Below, piece after piece: positions 6,210 through 16,500 of a stretch of DNA of 64,000 nt (its first letter is position 1; each line of letters opens with the position of its first letter). Both the position numbers and the translations under genes were made by a program. The notes below the pieces were generated by a model. It was not told the DNA's origin and made no database searches. It saw only the letters and a program-made list of their open reading frames with translations. The stretch is from the NCBI GenBank assembly GCA_002315735.1, contig DCIA01000013.1, positions 87,365-151,364 on the forward strand, read 5' to 3'. This DNA comes from Clostridiales bacterium UBA1738 (lineage in GTDB: Bacteria > Bacillota > Clostridia > UBA1381).

Positions 6210-7649
6210 TTAGTCTCCTATTTTATAACCCTTAAACACAATTATGGAGTGATTTCCGGATATTTTGAATTTTATAGTATTGTTTTCTTTATAAAATGAA
6301 ATACTTCCCTTTACAGCATCGTGACTGCCATTTTGTTGCGTTACCCCGATTGATATATTGTATGTGCTATCAAGTTTTAAATTGTCAATAATTATTGGTT
6401 CAATAATTTCATTCTTACCATCAATCTTTTCGCTGACAGTCTCGTTTTCAGGAGAAACAATATCATACTCAAATGCCTCTCCCTTAAACAAAACATTAGG
6501 ATAGTTTATGCACATAACAATTTTTCCGGTACTGTCTACATCGGCTTTTATATCAAATGGTATATTAAAATACGAATTGCTATCAATTAAAATTTCTTTA
6601 CTATTATCTTCTATAATCGGCTGATGTCTCAAATATGTAATTCTAAAAGTTTCACCGAGCATGGCGGTTCCACCGGAAATAATTAAATCAGTATAATATG
6701 TATCAACTACATTATTGATTCGCAAGGACGATATTATTTGATATTCACCATTATCATAAGTCGATATATTAATTTCCGAGCTTTTACTTAAATCAATTTG
6801 AACATTGTCTTTTTCACCAACTTTGCCTATGCTCAAAGTTGCACTATCAAATTTTGTATTTCCATCATACTCGACAATACCATTCATTAAGTTCACAGGT
6901 ATTTTCATATTTTCCGGAACTCTTTGTTCAAAAATCTTTCTTTCATATCGTATGGTTTCCGGCGTTATTTTTTCTAAAAACTCATATGGATTTTGTATGT
7001 ATTCTGTTCCGTTCTCTCCGATTGGTTTTTCTGCCTTTTCTATCTTCGTAATGGTTGTTGGGTTAATGCCTACGCTTTTAGGTTTAACTGATAACATATT
7101 ATATGTAAAAACAGATACAACCCACCTCTTTGAAGCATTGCCGTAATTAAACAACACAGAATCAGTAATACCAAAGCTTTTTGAAACTGCCATATAGCCA
7201 TTTGGATATCCGCCTAATTCTTCAGCCTCATCTGTATATCCCCATGCAGCAACAAGTATTTTAATTACTTCTTCGTTTTTTACCGGCTTTTCCGGACAGA
7301 AAAATCCGTTTCCCACACCGTTTATTGCACCTTTTTCGGTCGCTGCATTGATGTATCCGACCGCCCAATGTGTGCATGGAACATCAACATATATCGTTTT
7401 ATTTTTCATTTCCTCTGATTCAGCCAAATTTTCTATTCCAATAGCACGACAGAGTACTGTCACGAATTCTGCTCTTGTTATTTCATCTGTCTCTCTTAAA
7501 TCCCCATCAGGATCACCCACAATAATGTTTTGATTGTTTAAAAATTCAATCTCTTTTGTAGGCAAAGCTGTTATGACATTAATGTCATCAGCAAATACAT
7601 TTGTGCAAATTAAGAGCGTAATAAAAATAAATATTGTTAATTTTTTCAT
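6210..7649 (-). CDS. SLH-domain surface protein
   Basis: 479 residues. A signal peptide (~1-20, cleavage after VFA) is followed by S-layer-homology repeats between ~30 and ~185. Recognisable SLH motifs are FLNNQNIIVGDPDGDLRETD, ITRAEFVTVLCRAIG, WAVGYINAATEKGAINGVG and VKNEEVIKILVAAWGY; the third repeat is degenerate (YMAVSKSFGITDS). SLH domains bind pyruvylated secondary wall polymers and anchor the protein to the cell surface. Residues ~225-479 look like beta-sandwich domains of unknown function. AGGAGG precedes the ATG. It is the last gene of the toxin block. Confidence 0.82.
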   Translation of the reverse strand: MKKLTIFIFITLLICTNVFADDINVITALPTKEIEFLNNQNIIVGDPDGDLRETDEITRAEFVTVLCRAIGIENLAESEEMKNKTIYVDVPCTHWAVGYINAATEKGAINGVGNGFFCPEKPVKNEEVIKILVAAWGYTDEAEELGGYPNGYMAVSKSFGITDSVLFNYGNASKRWVVSVFTYNMLSVKPKSVGINPTTITKIEKAEKPIGENGTEYIQNPYEFLEKITPETIRYERKIFEQRVPENMKIPVNLMNGIVEYDGNTKFDSATLSIGKVGEKDNVQIDLSKSSEINISTYDNGEYQIISSLRINNVVDTYYTDLIISGGTAMLGETFRITYLRHQPIIEDNSKEILIDSNSYFNIPFDIKADVDSTGKIVMCINYPNVLFKGEAFEYDIVSPENETVSEKIDGKNEIIEPIIIDNLKLDSTYNISIGVTQQNGSHDAVKGSISFYKENNTIKFKISGNHSIIVFKGYKIGD

Positions 7650-7682
7650 ATGTTTACCTCCTGCTTTTTATTGTATATAATT

Positions 7683-8366
7683 TCATCTTTTAAATCCAAG
7701 ATTTATCATTGTTTTTTTTTCTTTATCTAAAACATACTTTTCAACAAAATCATATTTTTTTTGCTCGATATTTACTTTGCAAAGCATCAACTCATCAATT
7801 TTCTCAATTCTACAATTATTCTTCTTTGCATATGTCTGCAATGTGTTCAATCTAAAATTCAAAAATTTTAAAGCTTTATCATAGTTTTTCATTTGTAGCA
7901 TCCATTCAAAATGTTGCTCTGATAAATCTTCATGTAACTTTAAATACGATTTATATGCTTTTTCCAAAGAAGAACTTTCCGTAAAATAAGGCAAAATATA
8001 CTCATCATAACATCGGGTTAATATTTCACTTGCCTCATTTACATAATTATCCTCCGTCAAACAAATGTCAAATGGATTTTTAATCCACCCAACCATATCC
8101 GGTGCATATAATTCACCTACAGAAAACGGTCCGGTAATGTTTGTCCAAAATATACTGACATCATCACCTTCAAATGATAAATCTATATCTGAACATAAGG
8201 GCAATTGAAAAAATCTAATTGAATAACTTTGATAGTTTGTATAAATTTTCATGCCTTGTACGAATCCATCTAAAAGTTTATAGTATGATTTGTTCTTTGA
8301 TTTAAATCCTTTGGACAATATTTTTTTATGTAATCTATTTTTGGTTTCTGTATATATAGGGTTCAT
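7683..8366 (-). CDS. Hypothetical protein, candidate immunity to the nuclease toxin
   Basis: 227 residues, soluble, no signal peptide. The N-terminal ~115 residues are mixed alpha/beta (LHKKILSKGFKSKNKSYYKL, VSIFWTNITGPFSVGELYAP) and the second half is helical with Lys/Glu-rich stretches. The opening resembles DUF4304-type proteins, but I do not recognise it firmly. It starts 15 bases after the stop of the nuclease-toxin fragment, and AGAAAGG precedes the ATG. A short cytoplasmic gene directly after a toxin module is the usual immunity position in RHS/polymorphic toxin loci; the function is inferred from that position alone. Confidence 0.55.
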   Translation of the reverse strand: MNPIYTETKNRLHKKILSKGFKSKNKSYYKLLDGFVQGMKIYTNYQSYSIRFFQLPLCSDIDLSFEGDDVSIFWTNITGPFSVGELYAPDMVGWIKNPFDICLTEDNYVNEASEILTRCYDEYILPYFTESSSLEKAYKSYLKLHEDLSEQHFEWMLQMKNYDKALKFLNFRLNTLQTYAKKNNCRIEKIDELMLCKVNIEQKKYDFVEKYVLDKEKKTMINLGFKR

Positions 8367-8381
8367 AATAATGCCTTTCTT

Positions 8382-9303
8382 TTAAAAACATAATAACAGC
8401 AAGCTTGTGCCTCCTGATGGAATAGATGCTGCCAATGCAATAATTCCTTTTACAACATAATATGTTGTAACGACAACGCCTGCAGCAATCAAGCCGTTAT
8501 AAACAGTTTTAGGTTCAGGCCATGTTATTCTTGCATAATCTTCATTTGCTTTTGGCACAAGTATCGGAGAGTATGCCGGTTGCCATATTGGGTTCAATCC
8601 TTTTCGATCACTATAATACACTACACCATTGGCTGATGAGCCATCCATACTGGTGCTTGAAACATATACTTGTTGTCCATTTGACCAATTGAATGAAAAA
8701 GAATTTATAGCAGAACCATATGTTAATGGACAATATGCTCGATTAATATTTGCAGAACTTGTGCTTTGATTTACATATGTTGCAACTTGCTTAGCTCCTG
8801 TAGCTCTTCCGTAGGCAGAATCAGGTTTTACCTCCCAAACCATTTTCCCTAAATTGTTAACACGAATCACATCAGCTCTACCTCCATTACCTTTTAAGCC
8901 TGCATTTGCTATGTATGCCTCTCTGTATATTGTAGGTCCAAGTTTTGCGGCCAAAGCTGTGCAAACCGCATCATGTTTTAATCTGAAGACATTAATTTTG
9001 TTTAATCCCTCAAACGTAACCTGACCTTTATTATTTATACTTCCCGCGCTAAACACAGCTTTCAAGGTATTATTCCCTGCAATTCCATCACGAGATAATC
9101 CTTTATCCTCTTGATAAGATAAAACAGCAGATTTTGTAGATGGTCCAAAATAGCCATATTCTTCAGGTGCAATGTCTGTTGACTCTAAATAACCATATGC
9201 CATAAGTGCCCTTTGTAATGCTATGATATCCGAACCATACATTTGTGGCGATGTATACTGTAATACTCTTTTAAATGCTGTTCCATTATTTAGCGTACCA
9301 TTT
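8382..9303 (-). pseudogene. 5'-truncated toxin module: peptidoglycan-binding domain plus PD-(D/E)XK nuclease
   Basis: The frame is open from the transposon edge at 9303 (NGTLNNGTAFKRVLQYTSPQ) into a peptidoglycan-binding repeat (YGSDIIALQRALMAYGYLES, GYFGPSTKSAVLSYQEDKGL, then SRDGIAGNNTL). Next is a nuclease-like domain: HDAVCTALAAKLG, GRADVI (Asp), VWEVKP (Glu, Lys) and ATGAKQVATYV, matching the PD-(D/E)XK pattern of restriction-fold toxins. The C-terminus is hydrophobic. An ATG at 9242 could start a 286-residue product but has no ribosome-binding site, and the homology extends above it, so the 5' part is missing. That part is not on the other side of the element. It is probably a displaced orphan C-terminal module of the RHS gene upstream. 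Confidence 0.65.
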
Positions 9304-10142
9304 GGGGACGTACATTTTTTGGTACTATTTTATGCTTTTGTTATTACTCCCCTTGAAATTCCCGTAATTCTCTGCAATTGTCTTATTGGAAATTCTTTCT
9401 TTAATTCTGCCAAAACTATATCCCGTTCAAGCTTTGGAAATTTAGAGATGCTTTTTGGATTATCAATATTGTACTTCTTTTTCAGATACATAATTATATC
9501 ATCATCTGTTTTTTTCTTTCTATCCGAAACTTGAAAATTCATTTCTCCAACTTCTTGATGGTAATCAATAAATTCCCTTAAACTAATCATTTCCAAAACA
9601 AATCCAATATCGGTTAAACCGCCGTTATTAATATATTCTGAATAACTACTATACGAATAATTTTCGATTTTTTCCACTATCCCTGCTCTTATCGGGTTTT
9701 GATGAACATATCTCAACAATTGTAAAAAGTACTCATCTATTTCAACCGGAACACTTTTATATCTGTTTGCAATTAAAGCTCCGCTTCTCCCATATTTTAT
9801 ATTATACCAGCGTGCATACTTTGTTAAAATACGCTTCATTATAAGTGAAATTTCTCCAATATTTTTCTCTTTTAAAACAATATGTACATGATTGCTCATA
9901 AAGCAATACGCATATATTTCAAATTTTAAGTCTTGTTTCACTATTTCAGTTATTTCTTTCAGTTTCGCAAAATCTACAGCTTCTTCAAAAATATTCTGTT
10001 GATTAACTCCTTGAAACAAAACATGATATACTCCACTTTGACTGATACTTCTGGCAAGTCTACTCACGCTATCACCTCATAAAAACTGTATCACATTTTT
10101 ATTTGCTTGTCAATAAAATGCTACCAAAAAATGTACGTCCCC
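9304..10142 (-). mobile_element. Transposon with perfect 21-bp terminal inverted repeats and a Y1 transposase
   Basis: The outer 21 bases (9304-9324 and 10122-10142) are exact reverse complements beginning GGGGACGTACA at the left end. The 839-base element holds one gene, an HUH/Y1 transposase. No target-site duplication is evident (left flank ...CATTT, right flank AAGTGG...). It interrupts the reading frame of the nuclease-toxin module. The transposase stop lies 6 bases inside the left repeat and in the same frame as the toxin remnant. Confidence 0.85.
9330..10067 (-). CDS. REP-associated tyrosine transposase-like (Y1_Tnp) protein
   Basis: 245 residues. The Y1/HUH transposase domain covers ~1-135: the metal-binding HUH motif is FMSNHVHIVLKE, and the conserved block EYFLQLLRYVHQNPIRAGIV includes the nucleophile tyrosine candidate. 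The C-terminal ~60 residues end in a helix-turn-helix-like segment (FPIRQLQRITGISRGVITKA), typical of the RAYT subgroup that recognises terminal palindromes. Such enzymes process single-stranded DNA by a 5'-phosphotyrosine intermediate. The gene looks intact; a ribosome-binding site (GAGGTGA) precedes the ATG. Confidence 0.88.
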   Translation of the reverse strand: MSRLARSISQSGVYHVLFQGVNQQNIFEEAVDFAKLKEITEIVKQDLKFEIYAYCFMSNHVHIVLKEKNIGEISLIMKRILTKYARWYNIKYGRSGALIANRYKSVPVEIDEYFLQLLRYVHQNPIRAGIVEKIENYSYSSYSEYINNGGLTDIGFVLEMISLREFIDYHQEVGEMNFQVSDRKKKTDDDIIMYLKKKYNIDNPKSISKFPKLERDIVLAELKKEFPIRQLQRITGISRGVITKA

Positions 10143-10201
10143 AAGTGGCCTCCTTAATTTTCTTGACAGCATACCGCACCTTCTATTCATTTTTCTCATG
10201 T

Positions 10202-10522
10202 CTATTTGAACATACTATGTTTGATTAATAATGTTATTATCGCCAGTATTATGGTTACAATCAACACACAAATCGAATATGTCAAAATGCCCAAAAAAGC
10301 ATGCTGCAAAACACCATTTTTCCCCTCTGCCAATAACATAACCGTAAAACTAATAATAATTCCAAGTAGGCTCAAAAATGTTGGTAAAAATATAATCCAA
10401 TTTGAACATTGAAATTTATTAGTAAATATCCTTAGTAAAGTAAATAAAATAATGCTAATTGCTATTGATATACCTATAATAACTCTAAGGTCTTCCCATA
10501 TTGGATAAGATAATTTCCACAT
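10202..10522 (-). CDS. Three-helix membrane protein, candidate immunity for the RHS toxin
   Basis: 106 residues with three predicted membrane helices (~13-31, ~42-64, ~76-100) and almost no soluble part. Its ATG lies one base after the RHS stop codon, and its ribosome-binding site (AGGGGG) is inside the last RHS codons, so it is translationally coupled to RHS. Small genes in this position in polymorphic toxin loci normally encode the cognate immunity protein. A membrane immunity protein would suit a toxin acting at or on the envelope. The sequence itself matches no family I recognise. Confidence 0.6.
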   Translation of the reverse strand: MWKLSYPIWEDLRVIIGISIAISIILFTLLRIFTNKFQCSNWIIFLPTFLSLLGIIISFTVMLLAEGKNGVLQHAFLGILTYSICVLIVTIILAIITLLIKHSMFK

Positions 10523-10523
10523 A

Positions 10524-13500
10524 TCAATACCCCCTCAACATTTTGCCATATTTTTGACCTTGATTATAATAATTTTGGTTCATATACCGAGGCTTTTTAA
10601 CTCCTATATTTCCAATTGCCGAGTTTCTTGCAGATAACCTAGTAAATTCTTGATTCGCAAATGTTTCACGAATCATCACCCTAAAGTCATTGGGGCGTAT
10701 ACTGCCTTCTCCGTCAAATTTTGCAAAATCACCAAAATTAGTTCCATCCGTTAAAGTTCCTTTTTTTAAGCCACCAAAGGAGACCGTCATACAGTTGTTA
10801 CCAAAAAGTCCGTAACTATTATTTTTATATTCATGTTTGCCACCCTTAATTTCTTCTGACATATTTGCTCCTATAGCCTGTTCTAAAAAATAACTAACCG
10901 AAGCACTAAAATCACCCTCTATATATGTACCAGTTGTATATTCATCACTACTGTCATGTAACTGTTTATCTGTTTTTTTTCCAGCTTTTCCAGCACCGTT
11001 TTCAACTAACCATGCATTAAACGTGCCCAAATCTGTTAATTTATCTGCTGGAACTTCCAAAAGTACAGCATTTTTGTTTCCCCAATAAAAATAATACCAA
11101 TTACCACCATTATCTTGAGCGAGTACAGATGTGTGCGCATTTCCATATACCGACATTGTACTAGTTGTGATGACAATAGCATCTAACCCTGAGGGATCAA
11201 CATAATTTACAGGATTATTATTACAGTATATGTACCAGTTAGTGCCTGCTCTTGCCGGGTCTTCAGAAAGCATGCGTGAAGCTGCAGGGTCATAATAACG
11301 ATTTCTAAGATAGAGTTGTCCACTTTCTATATCTTGATACTCACCACAATATCTGAATGGGTTTGTGTCGGTTGCGGTTAGATTCTTTTCAACTCCGTAT
11401 GCATCATAGTCATAGATTTTTGATACAGTTCCGTTATTTACAAGGCTTACAACATCACCGTGACCGTTCTTTAGCATATAGTCTGTTCCGTCTGTTGTTT
11501 CTCTTGCAAATATGCCTTGTGTTCCAATATAGTTTTTAGCAGTTATATTTCCGTCAACACTTTCAGCCGACATATAGTTCCTATCCCAATAATACTTTGT
11601 TGTGTTATCAGCTTGTATTTTTGTATTTCTCATACCATCAGGCGAATAGAAATAATTTGTTCTGTTACCTTCTTCATCTGTATATTGCGACAGTTGATTT
11701 AATGGGTTATATGTATATCTTACCACTTTATCATCAATTTGTCCACCGATATTTGTAACAAGCAGATTACCGTTGTTGTCATAATCGCTGTATTTTGTTA
11801 TTTCAATATTTCCGCTAAAGCCTGTACCTGTGCCGCTTACATATTCACCCTCAAATTTCAGACGGTTATTATTGTCATAAGCATATGTAAATTCATGGCT
11901 TAACACAGAGGTTAATGTTCTGTCAATCCCGTCTTGCGTAAAGTCAAATTCAAAACCGCTTGGATGAGATATGCTTTTTGTCATAATATTGCCTTGAGTA
12001 TCAAATGTATATGCAGTCTGCGTTCCGTCCGGCTCTGTTACACTTTGCAAACGATTTAAGCTGTCATACGTGTAATTTGTTATATTTCCGGTATCGTTCT
12101 TTTGAGTTTGATTGCCGTTTAAGTCATAGGTATATCCATACGAATTGACAACCGTGTTATCCGAAAGAGAATTTACCTGATTTACAAGTCTTAATGCATT
12201 ATCATAAGTATATTCGCTCTTACCCTGTCCCGGATAGGTTACTCTTTGCAAAGCTCCATACGGATAATATTCATAGCTTGCAACAGCTGTATTATTTCTT
12301 TTTATGCTCGATACATTGTTATTTCCGTCATACTCATAATCAATTATATCATTTGAGTAATCCGTCACTCTTGATACATTATGGTTACCGTCATACATAT
12401 ACGAAATTTCTTTTCCGTCGGGAGCTTCTATATCTTGAAGTAAGTTATTATACGTATAAGCATATGTATAAGTTCCCGTATAATTTGTTGCGGTTAAGAT
12501 GTTTCCAAAACTATCATAGGTATAATCTATCTCCATTGAGCCTGTTGTTTGCTTTGATATATAATCTGTATTCGACTTGTAAGTATATGATGTTGTTATA
12601 CCGTTTCTGTCAAGAGATGTTATAATTCTGCCATTCGCATCATATGCAAATTTACTTTCGTTTCCCATTGCATCAAAAGTAGATATTACCCTGCCTAATG
12701 AATCATACTCATTAGTGGTAATTATCTGTCCTGCATTGGTTACGGTAAGCGGATTTTTATAGGCGTCATAGGTATATGACGTTATGTGCCCCTGACTGTC
12801 TGTAACGCTTTGTAAAAGTCCTCTGTTGTTATAGCTATACTGTATTTGCTCGCCTTTTGGACTTACTGTTCTTATAACATTTCCCATACAGTCATATATG
12901 CTTGAGGTTATAGCAAGTCCCGCAGCAGTTTGCATTTCCGTTCCTATTTCCCGACCTGCAATATCATAATAGGTTTTACTTACTTTCCCGGAATTATTTA
13001 GTGTTGATGAAAGTTCAAAATCATTATAATTAACTTCAACAGATGAACATTCCTCATCATCTGCATTATATCCGGTTACTGATATAACCCTATTAAATGA
13101 ATCATAATCGTACAGAGAATAATTTCCGTTGCCGTCTGTCTTTTTATTAATATTATGCCCGTCATATTCATATTCAAGCAATACCGACTCATTGCCGTTT
13201 GCAGGTTTTTCGCTTTGCAATATTTGTCTACCGAGGTCATCAAAATAATCGGTTACAGTGTAATTCTCATTATAAACAGTAGTTATAGTATTTTCACCGC
13301 CGTTTATCCCATCAAGATTATAGAATATGTCAACCGTAGTTTCATCCGGGAAAACAGTCCACGTATTCCAACCGTTATTATTGTAACCGTAATATGTTGT
13401 ACGCCCCAATGCATCAGTTTCGCTTGTAACTCTGCCAAGATTATCATGCACGGATGTAACTGTTATATCCTGCATCGGGGCTTCTGTAAAACTTGCGTCA

Positions 13501-16500
13501 TTTGTCCTTACATTTTTATTTGTTGTACCTTCAACAATATATTTATTACTGTCATAATTATATTCCGTTCTCGATAAAAGCGAAAACACCTCACTGTTCG
13601 GCGGAGATTCGTAAAGCTCCTCACTTATCACATTACCTTCTTTTTCGCTATCGTATGAATATAGTGTTTTTAGTTTTTTATCGGAATAATCTGTTTGAGA
13701 GCTTACAATCTTTTTATGGTCGTTTGAAAGTACATTTATCGTTTCTGTTTCTTTGTCTGTACCGTAATAACTTGTGATTTTTGTAGGCAGATAGTATGTA
13801 ACATCATATTCATATTTTGTGGTATTACCTAAAATATCTGTATACGATGTAACATTGCTTTTTCCGTTAATATAAGCATAGATTTCTGTGCCGTCTGATA
13901 TTACATTTGCTCCGTTTAACCTTTCGTTTACAATGGTTGTAGGCTGATTATAGCTATTGTATGAATAGCTTGTCCTTCTTGTGCTTTGAGGCGTTTGCGG
14001 TTCATACAGTTTTATTATTTCTGTTCCGTCGGATATAATATAGATAATTGGTTCGTCAGCGGTTCCTGCAGAAATAATATTTTTTATTTCATTGTTAGCC
14101 AATCTGCTTCCGACACATTCAAATTTATCATCGGTAGCATCCGGATTAAATCTATATATTTTTCTTGTACCGTCGGATGCATTCGTTTTCATTACATAAT
14201 ATATATTTCCATCTGCCCCCTTTTGAATGGTATAATTGCTTGAATAAAAATATCCGCTGTTGCTTAAATACTCTGATATAGCATTAGAACTACTAAAATA
14301 CAAAATCACATTTGCTGTTGTTGATTGATAATCAAACTCATATATTTTGTATCCGTCAAACAAATATGTTTGATCTCCGATTGCAAATCCTCCACTCATA
14401 CTATATCTGCTTATGGAATTAAAATACCTAGTTGACATTGTGTGGTTTTGCAGATTGTACTCATAAATCGTCCTGTCATGATTAAAGTACAGGTTTCCAC
14501 TTGCATGGCATACATACACAAACGGATAACTTCCTATGCTTGTTTCTGTTGTGTGAACAGACCATCTGTAATCTGTCTGATTAGACGTATTGTATTCCGC
14601 ACAGTAAAAATAATCATCTCCATAGCTTACATTGTAATATGACCAAAAATAGAATTTTGAGTTTGAATAACATACATTTGATGTTCCGAGTTTATTTCCT
14701 ACATCATTACTAAGTGAAATTTCTCCTCCATCTGACCAGGTTTCGGTTTGTGTGTTATACTCTTTTGCATTCAATTTGTATGAATTTGAATAGCTGTCAC
14801 CGGTTTTATAAAACACATATATATTATTACCAACACCTTTTATTTGAGCGGTTGACGGTATAGTAGTATCAATAGATCTTAAAATTTCAATTTCTCCTGT
14901 GCTTAAATTTTGTCTGTATAAATAAAGTTTACCTGAACTTGTGCTGCTTGTGGAATTTCTTATTCCCAAATGATACACAGAATTTCCGGATAGCACTTGC
15001 CATTTTGTATCACCGTCGCGGACAATATAATCATTTTGAGTATTCTCTGCGCTAAAACTTTGTTCCTTTATCTTATTATGTTGATAATTAAAAACAGATA
15101 CTGTCTTAACATTATTTTCTTCTGTTATACACGTATATAAAAAACTATTTGAATATACATAACCTGTATATTGTGTAGACGTATATGTATTGTCATCATC
15201 AGGATTTATATTAAGGTAGCTGTATGGATAACCGGAATAATCATTTTCATATTTGTATGTGCGTTCAAAACCGCTTGAATCGCTCACCTTTGATATTTTA
15301 AAAACCTCATACCAATCTGTAAAAGTAACATATGGTATATAATACGAATATGCTCTGCGTGCTTTTTCATATTCGTATTTTACATATCCACCTGTAGGAA
15401 GCTCTATTTTTTCCAAAGCAAATATACTGCCGTTAACGCTATATGTTTCTTCATACCCACTATTGTATATGTGTGCCACTTTTTCGCCATATGAGTATTT
15501 TGTCACATAATTTTCTGCATCAGTAATTTTGGAAACAACATCCACGCTTCCGTTTAAACTGTCAACCCTATCCAAAAAGATTTTAGCATACAAAATATTG
15601 TTCATTTTAACATTTATTTGCTTAACTTCCTTACCGTAAACAGTTGTTGCGATATCATATTCAATATTTATTATTCTGCCTACGCTATCTGTTATTTTTG
15701 TTAAAGCAACAATTTTTCCATCATAATATGACGGTTTAAAAATATAGTCTAAAAACGAGCCTCGGTAATAGTCCAATTCGCTCCACTCAAAATTTATTTC
15801 ATTTCCGAACATATCCCTGATTTGTTTAATATATCCTTGTTCGTGATCGAATACTTCTACCCTGCCATTTGAATATGTTAATTCATAATCCTGTGTGGAA
15901 GCTACTCGTTTTAATGTCATATCCGACAATGTATATCCTTCCAACGTAAGCGTTTTATCCTCTGTAACAGTCCCATACATACTATCATGAGCAATTCTGT
16001 AGGAGCTTCCGTCTGTAAAACAAAGTTGTGCCCTTCGTCCATATCCGTATTTACCTTTTGTTTTAACAATCGTAGTAAAATTGAAATTCCATCCGGCAGC
16101 AAAATTATTAAAATTAAATTTCTGATTCGTTGATGTTGAATTTTCAAATTCGTTCTCGGTTACAACGGCATCTGCCGAATTATATCTTACCGACAAATCA
16201 AGATCAAGACCGTTTCTTCCCTGTAATGATAATAATTCTTTGGAATATGTAAGTGTTCCTGTGGCTTGTGACACATAATCATTATTGTTGTTCAAAACAT
16301 TATATACAGAGTTAACAGGTTCAAGATTAAAGCTGCTCGGCACACTGGAAGATGATGACAGCATCAACAGATTTTCTTCTTCCACCAACGCTGAATCATT
16401 ATATTCGGTTTCGTATTCCTCATCAGTCGGTATTTCCTCTTGTGCAATCTCACCCTCTTCATCTGTTGTTTCCTCATGTTCTTCCTGTTCATCAGATATT

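Noticed and set aside
9187..9242. ATG 9242 as the true start of the nuclease-toxin gene
   Set aside because: No ribosome-binding site, and toxin-like sequence continues in frame above it to the transposon edge.
12194..12625. Long plus-strand open frame inside the RHS gene
   Set aside because: Antisense to YD repeats, Tyr/His-rich composition from the opposite strand, no ribosome-binding site.
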